From Rhizomucor pusillus (lineage: Eukaryota; Mucoromycota; Mucoromycetes; Mucorales; Lichtheimiaceae), in the NCBI GenBank assembly GCA_900175165.2, contig FWWN02000432.1, forward strand, positions 62,001 to 126,000: 64,000 nt of DNA, given 5' to 3'. This document shows positions 58,301 to 64,000 of this stretch, piece after piece (position 1 is the first letter of the stretch; each line of letters starts with the position of its first letter). The notes beneath the pieces were generated by a model. It did no database searches, was not told the DNA's origin, and saw nothing but the letters and a program-made list of their open reading frames with translations. The position numbers and the translations under genes are program-made.

Positions 58301-60671
58301 ATGCCGCATTGAAGAATGTTGTCTTGGAGCATCAATATGCTTAATATTGTGCCGACTTCTTCGAATTTCCGTCCATGAAGATCTTCTTCAGAGCTCGGTA
58401 ACAAATCACCGTAATAATCCTTCAGATCGGTGCATAGCGATTCATATGATATTCTCGTGTCGCTTTCTAATAACGGTTGATACGGCTGGCATGTCTGGAT
58501 ATTAGGATGCTTGCGGCGAAAGTCCTTTTCCTTGATACAAGCTGATAGACAAGACGAGTGCACGAACTTGTTACAGACGGAACACCGGTAACCTTGCAAA
58601 GAAATACCCCAGAGAGGTAGCCGACATACTGCGCATAGAATGAGCGTGAAAAGGTTGATAAGATGAAATTGATGGCCGAATGCGCTGACTACTGGCAGTG
58701 AATAGTTCTCTTCTGATTCATTCCCATAAAAGACGTTGGCTCGAGGCTGTGGAGGGATGTGGCAGAACTGTGGACTAACTACCTTTTGTATACCCCCTTC
58801 CTTAACGTACAGCATGATATCTTGATCTTCTCCTGCAGAACATCCATAATGGACGCTGCATTTACAACGATAACAGCGGAGGCCGTATCCCTTGATGAGT
58901 TTGAAGCATTCGCTGCAGTATGCACCGTTCATATCGTCATGGATTGTAACCCCTAGAGTCTGTATGCCTGTTGAAAGTCGTTGCGTTTGGATTGAAAGTT
59001 CCTCGGCCTGATATTTGCTGTATTCAGCGAATATGTGAGGATACCATGCATGCCGCTTTTGCATAGAAAGATGATCTTCCATTTCATCGACACTTTGTTG
59101 TCGAGGCAAGTAGTTTGGTGATGGTCCTGGTCGATATTTTCTGTTTATACCAGCGACGTTGAGTGATGGGCTAGACCCCATCATCATGGCATTCAAAGAC
59201 GACGGATCAATAGTATTCTGTTGTTGCTGTTGCTGCTGCTGCTGTCGCGCTTCTTCGTAATCTTGACGTTCTTTCAATTTCTCCAACTCTGCATACTCCT
59301 CTTCGTACCCAAGAACTGGTAACGGTTCTGCGACGACAATGTGACCAGCGCTGATATCGTAGTAATGGAATAATATCTGACATGCTCGATATTTCACGTC
59401 GGACGTACCAAGGGCTATGACCTGCAGAATGTCGAGATAAAAATCTGGTTTCTTTTGAATCATGAATTGCAAAGCTCGATGGAAACTGTAGAGCGATTGC
59501 GATCGCATTGTGATACTTTGTGATACAGAGTCGCATGCCCCGTTACCCACAGATGATAGGTATGGAGCAAGATATCGTGCCATAAAATATAATAGAGGTG
59601 GGAATAATGCTATGTATTGCGTGGCGTCGTCTTCTTGTCGCAGGCCGTCCTGCGGTGACCTCAACGAGACTGAATTGTGAGATAAAGATAGATGGGTGTC
59701 AATGGTAAGATGGTTCTCTCGGTTGCGTTCAGAGCTGGAACTTTCCGGGCCGGATATATTTATGGTGGGAGCAAGTGGATAACTTTGTCCATCCTGACCT
59801 ATTAGCAAAGTTAGATTAATATTCGTCGTAGTTATCTCTGCATTGCGTTTACTTACTAGCTCTTGGTGATGATGGTATATTTTCCTCGCGCTCCATTATG
59901 CTTGGTATCAAAATATCAATAAAAAATCCCAAAAGCTTGCCGAGCAGAGAGCCTTCTGGGAAAACGTCAAATGCTGGCAACATGCAAGTGCCAATGACAT
60001 TGACCGAGTGGATGTCCTTGCAGATAGAGACCAATACTGTGCTGATATCAATCACTACATATTGAAGCATATACGGCGGTCTTGAAGGTTTTGGATTGCT
60101 GCTCTTGTATCGACAGTCGTTTAATATTAAATCATTTAATACGGCTACTATCTTGTCAAACATAGAGATGCTGGTGGTGGCAGGTGAGTGAATCGAGGAT
60201 GCTCCCTCAGAGTCTGGAAAGCGAGGCGAAGATAAAGGTGAAGTCTGCTGTGATGATATAGGTATAGTATCTCGCTCACTGTAAATTATCGTATTTCGAA
60301 TGGTTACTGAAATATGTACATCAGTACACGCAAGGTCCATTTTACCGTTGAGATAAAACTTGATCGCCCACTCCGCTTTTTTGGCATAGAGACAGTGCTG
60401 TTCGTAGTTGTATCAAGAGATCTACCAGATCTTCGTTATCGAACTCTTCCGCTGAATTCATAGATCGGCATTGTTCTGCGAGGTGCACAAGTGCAGTTGG
60501 TGGCCGTCGACGTTTGTTGATCTTGCCTAGAATATGCCGCACCATATTCTGATATTCTTGCGCCTTTGGAGACCCATTATTATTTATATGCGGCAGCGAC
60601 CTGCTATCACTCTGCCTTCGATCCGCCTGTGCAATGTTGATGATAGTCGCACTAGGTTTCCGAAGAGACAT
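52338..60671 (-). CDS. Giant helical-repeat protein with two C1 zinc domains (UNC80-like candidate)
   Basis: About 8.3 kb of almost continuous minus-strand coding sequence with short introns. Main coding blocks: 60671-60342, 60340-59849, 59808-57001, 56852-56628, 56596-56330, 56057-55654, 55585-54242, 54213-53923, 53709-53428, 53386-52583 and 52565-52338. Edges are approximate, and small exons near 56880-56990 and 56100-56290 are likely. The product is about 2600 aa. A polyQ tract lies near 59218-59244. The first Cys-rich unit (HDDMNGAYCSECFKL, LRCYRCKCSVHYGC, about 58834-58941) and the second (H-12-C-2-C-13-C-2-C-4-H-2-C spacing, CSVCNKFVHSSC, about 58537-58674) match phorbol-ester/DAG-type C1 domains. 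The rest is helical, HEAT-like (VFSYFVASLFDKEEYVRSKA, VKLMTRLNALFPDW). Relation to the channel scaffold UNC80 is a guess from size and layout. Start: the ATG at 60671. Confidence 0.72.
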
Positions 60672-61401
60672 TGTGCAATGGAATGGGCGGCAGAACGAGA
60701 CACGGAAGGGAAGCTGGATCCGAAATCATGCACTGCTTCACATTTCTTGGATTTGATATAGACTCGGACTCCCAAACCTAAGGCATAAGTTATAATCTTC
60801 ATTAATGAATATCGCACATGTCACAATACTTAGTTATTAGGTAATGACTGTATATATTTTTCAATTTAGGTTTCTCACTCTATACGATCTGTAAAAGTTT
60901 ATAGTTTCATAGCATGGCAACATTTCAATGCTAGTATGCAGGGCGTACAGCGTGCATGGCCTTACAAGGTAAACAGAAGAATACAACTGAGATTGTACTG
61001 TATATATAGCATCAGAGACTACGCTAAAATGCAACATCTGACTCGTGCATATTGCACCCGTTACAAACGCTTTGCAGCATAAACAGAAAACATATAACGT
61101 AGTTATGCAAATACTGCAAGCACTTTGAACCGAAAACAGCATGGGGCCAAGTATAATGGTCAATAAGGACAGACAAGGGTTCACAAATTTGATGATATGC
61201 AGCTATTTGTCGTAGAGAAAACTGTGGCCATCCAGAAGTGGTGTTGCTAGGTTGTGCTACCTTCGTGTAGCCTAGACAAGCTTGAGCTGTTGTCTGTGGC
61301 ACGTATCCCGTGTCTATCTCTCTTTTCCCCTTCACTGAATCTGGTGTCATTGTGCGCGGATAGGTCATCTCTTGCAACTTCTTCTTAACACAGAGACCAT
61401 C
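60672..61401. other. Divergent promoter region
   Basis: 730 bp between the large minus-strand gene and the kinesin gene. Open frames 60861-61377 (minus) lack domains. Probably holds both promoters; no clear TATA box. Confidence 0.35.
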
Positions 61402-64000
61402 ATGACCTCCACTTCAGTCAGGTACGTTATTTCCTGAGCTGTAACCAGAGACAAATATTCACAGTAAAAATAAAGGGTCGGTCTCCGCGTGCGACCTTTA
61501 ACACCGAAAGAACAGCTTAGCAACTGTACAGAGTGTCTTTCACTCATTCCGAACGAACCACAGATCCTTATCGGCACGGACAAGTCGTTCACGTACGACT
61601 ATGTATTTGGAAGCGAGACACCACAGCAAGAAGTGTATGACACCGCGGCAGCGCCGTTGCTGAATAAATTTATGGAAGGGTACTTATAAACTGTCAAAAA
61701 CATCATGCCAGCACCCAAACCGCTTACTCACGGCTGCAATAGATTTAATGCTACAATCCTGGCTTATGGGTAGGTTGATAAGATAAAGGCATGAATCGCA
61801 AGAGAAAACTGTGAAAAATATTGAAGGAAGAAAATGTTGCTAGTCAAACGGGTTCTGGCAAGACCTATAGCATGGGCACAGGTTTGCAGAATGGCGTATC
61901 TCCAGGCAATGAAGGTGAGTTTATGTTGCTATCCCAGTCAACGATGGTCCTGATCTGCTTGTAATTCTTAGGAATTGTGCCACGATGCATTACAGATCTA
62001 TTCAAAACAATGCAAAAGCGCGAAAATGAAAATCCAGAATACAGATACGAAATCTACGTCTCGTTCTTGGAACTTTATAATGAAGAGTTGGTTGATTTGC
62101 TGAATCCTCAGACTACACAGAGACGAAAGAGCGTTGCTGGGCTAAATTCAGCCGGATCCACAGAGATCACGATCCGAGAGGACGTCGCTGGCAACATTTA
62201 CTGGAGCGGAGTGCGGGAAGAGCGATGCTATTCTCCAGAGGACTTGCTGGGGTAACATATTATCACATCGATACCTGTTACCGAGCAGAAATTCACATTG
62301 AAACTGAACTACAGATACCTTGCAAAAGGCTCATTGTGCCGTACCACGGGATCAACAGATATGAACACTGTATCTTCGCGATCGCACGCCATTTTTTCCG
62401 TCATATTAAAGCAGCAGCAACCTGCAGGTTCAGGCGAAGACGAGGATAGTAAGCCCAAGTCGCTTGTTAGCAAATTCCATTTTGTCGATTTGGCTGGATC
62501 AGAAAGAGTATGGATATTGCATGACATATATTAGCCAACAATTTCTCCTAATTTTCTCTACACCAATAGCTAAAAAGAACGAATGCTCAAGGAGACAGGG
62601 CAAAGGAAGGCATCGCGATCAATTCGGGATTGCTCGCCTTGGGAAACGTTATTTCTGCACTGGGTGATGAAAGCCGGCGTGCGATACACATTCCGTACAG
62701 AGATTCAAAGCTTACACGATTGCTGCAAGATTCATTGGGTGGCAATAGCCAGACCTTGATGCTTGCCTGCGTTTCTCCTGCGGATTCGAATTTTATGGAA
62801 ACCCTGAACACGCTAAAGTACGCCAACCGTGCAAGAAATATTACGAATCGGGTTGTCATCAACCAAGATTTTGCAGGCAACTCTATAGAAATCAACCAAT
62901 TGCGTGCCCAAATTGCACGATTGCGTATGGAAGTTGCATCCTTGCGCGCTGATCGACGCGGCGACAATGCAAACGGGACAGCGGCAGCAGTAGTCAGCGA
63001 CGAGAGCAACAAGGCTCTTCGTGCCGAAGTCAATCGCCTTCGTGACAGGATACAGGACATGTCTGCAAGCCTGATACAGGTCACGAGCGAGCGAGATACT
63101 TTGTTGTTGGAGAGAGATTTGAATGAATTCATGAAAGGAGAAGGCGTCATAGAGGATTTGGCTGAGAGCAGCCTTGATCAACATAAACAGCTAGCAACGC
63201 ATCCACTGATAATGCAGTACCAAAAGACGATACAAGATTTGAATAACGAGCTGCAAGATAGCAAGGACCGAATTGCATTTTTGGAAGCCACAAAGGGTGC
63301 AACAATGCAGGCTGTTATGATGGCTAATACATCGTTACAGCGCAGCATGGCTCATCAACAGCCGAGTCGTAGCGGCTCAACTGGGACGGCGCATCAGAAA
63401 CGTCGAAAATCACATAACAGAAGGAATGGAGGACGTATGTCGCGTAGCAACAGCAGTACTACTGTGCATATGGCTCGTAGAACGACTGGCCACAGTGCAA
63501 AACGGCCACATGTCAAGCAGAGTGCTTCGAGTTATGTGACAAGACAGCGCCGTCAGCTCAACGTCAGATTCGAAAATGATGACGAAGACCAAGATGATTA
63601 CTCTGATGATGATATCCGTGCTGAAGTGAAGAGCAGCATTGCCAAAGCTAGAGAAGAAATCCAGCGCGGAATGCAAGTCCTTGACCTTATCAAGCCATTA
63701 CAAAGTTCGGTCGATGAAGATGCATGGGAGAAAGAGTTGAAGGTACATGATTCAGAGTTTCATTTGATATTTAATAGCAAAGCCGTTAACGATCATTGAC
63801 TTTAGGATTTTGCTGAAGCGGAGAATAGACAGCAACAAACAGATCAAGATAGTGAGCAAACTCGAGGATCAAGCCCTGATGAAAATTCTTCTACAGATGT
63901 TGATCAAGATCTGCTCGGTGATGGACTTTTAGATGAAATTGAGTATCTGGTAAGCATTTCATTGCTATGCTGTTCGGAAATATAATAAAAAGGAGGGTTT
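61402..64000 (+). CDS. Kinesin motor protein, kinesin-4-like, 3' end outside the window
   Basis: Exons are 61402-61421, 61476-61679, 61743-61769, 61844-61914, 61972-62251, 62315-62507, 62570-63742 and 63806-63949, continuing beyond the edge. The motor domain covers about residues 7-390: [35 protein letters not shown] (P-loop), [11 protein letters not shown] (switch I), [11 protein letters not shown] (switch II), [20 protein letters not shown] and [14 protein letters not shown]. The neck and stalk are coiled coil ([17 protein letters not shown]), followed by basic, Arg/Ser-rich stretches and an acidic patch ([14 protein letters not shown]). N-terminal motor, LRVRPL start and the ANRARNI neck fit the kinesin-4 (KIF4/KIF21) class, motors that control microtubule growth or bind chromosomes. 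The first coding exon is only 20 nt and exon 3 is 27 nt. Confidence 0.9.

Overview
The window is nuclear DNA of a filamentous fungus, most likely Mucoromycota (Mucorales-like). The reasons are many short GT-AG introns (mostly 50-75 nt), a dense two-strand gene layout, fungal protein families (NRG1-like zinc finger, AP-1-like bZIP, class II aldolase), and mobile-element remnants that resemble those of mucoralean genomes (TnpB/Fanzor-like, MULE with OTU, Helitron helicase). No rRNA, tRNA, CRISPR or bacterial-style operon was seen. Gene models were spliced by eye, with reading-phase checks at almost every junction.

Layout. 1-616: TnpB/Fanzor-like remnant with an in-frame stop. 897-1424 (-): GFA-fold gene with a frameshift. 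2171-5471 (+): cystathionine gamma-lyase and a mitochondrial-type PP2C phosphatase. 5668-6801 (+): coiled-coil protein. 7410-13847 (-): TAF2 with five tandem C-terminal bromodomains. 14999-15879: a tiny membrane ORF and an incompletely resolved gene. 17113-18448 (+): fructose-bisphosphate aldolase. 20324-22896 (+): acetoacetyl-CoA synthetase. 23573-26188 (-): secreted GH29 alpha-L-fucosidase. 27653-29044 (+): alpha/beta hydrolase. 29073-30236 (-): PPR protein. 30358-30948 (+): bZIP factor. 31061-31778 (-): mitochondrial ribosomal protein mL57. 32171-32668 (-): acidic hypothetical. 33685-34751 (+): NRG1-like factor. 35095-36801 (+): SP-RING SUMO-ligase-like protein. 36985-44542: a 7.6-kb mobile element with 353-bp, nearly identical terminal inverted repeats. 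44720-46626 (+): M20 peptidase. 47003-47780 (+): PRELI/Ups protein. 50081-50739 (+): UXT prefoldin-like. 51003-52264 (+): NDUFAF6-like. 52338-60671 (-): very large protein with two C1 zinc domains. 61402-end (+): kinesin-4-like, running off the window.

Functionally the window is mostly housekeeping. Several products should act in mitochondria: PP2C, PPR, mL57, PRELI, the NDUFAF6-like protein, possibly the hydrolase. They are scattered single genes with their own promoters, not a pathway cluster.

The most unusual parts are the mobile element and the TAF2-pentabromodomain architecture. In the element, MULE transposase-OTU and Helitron-type helicase remnants share one pair of near-identical terminal inverted repeats, although their reading frames are broken. 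Three genes also use GC-AG introns with the same GCAAGT donor.
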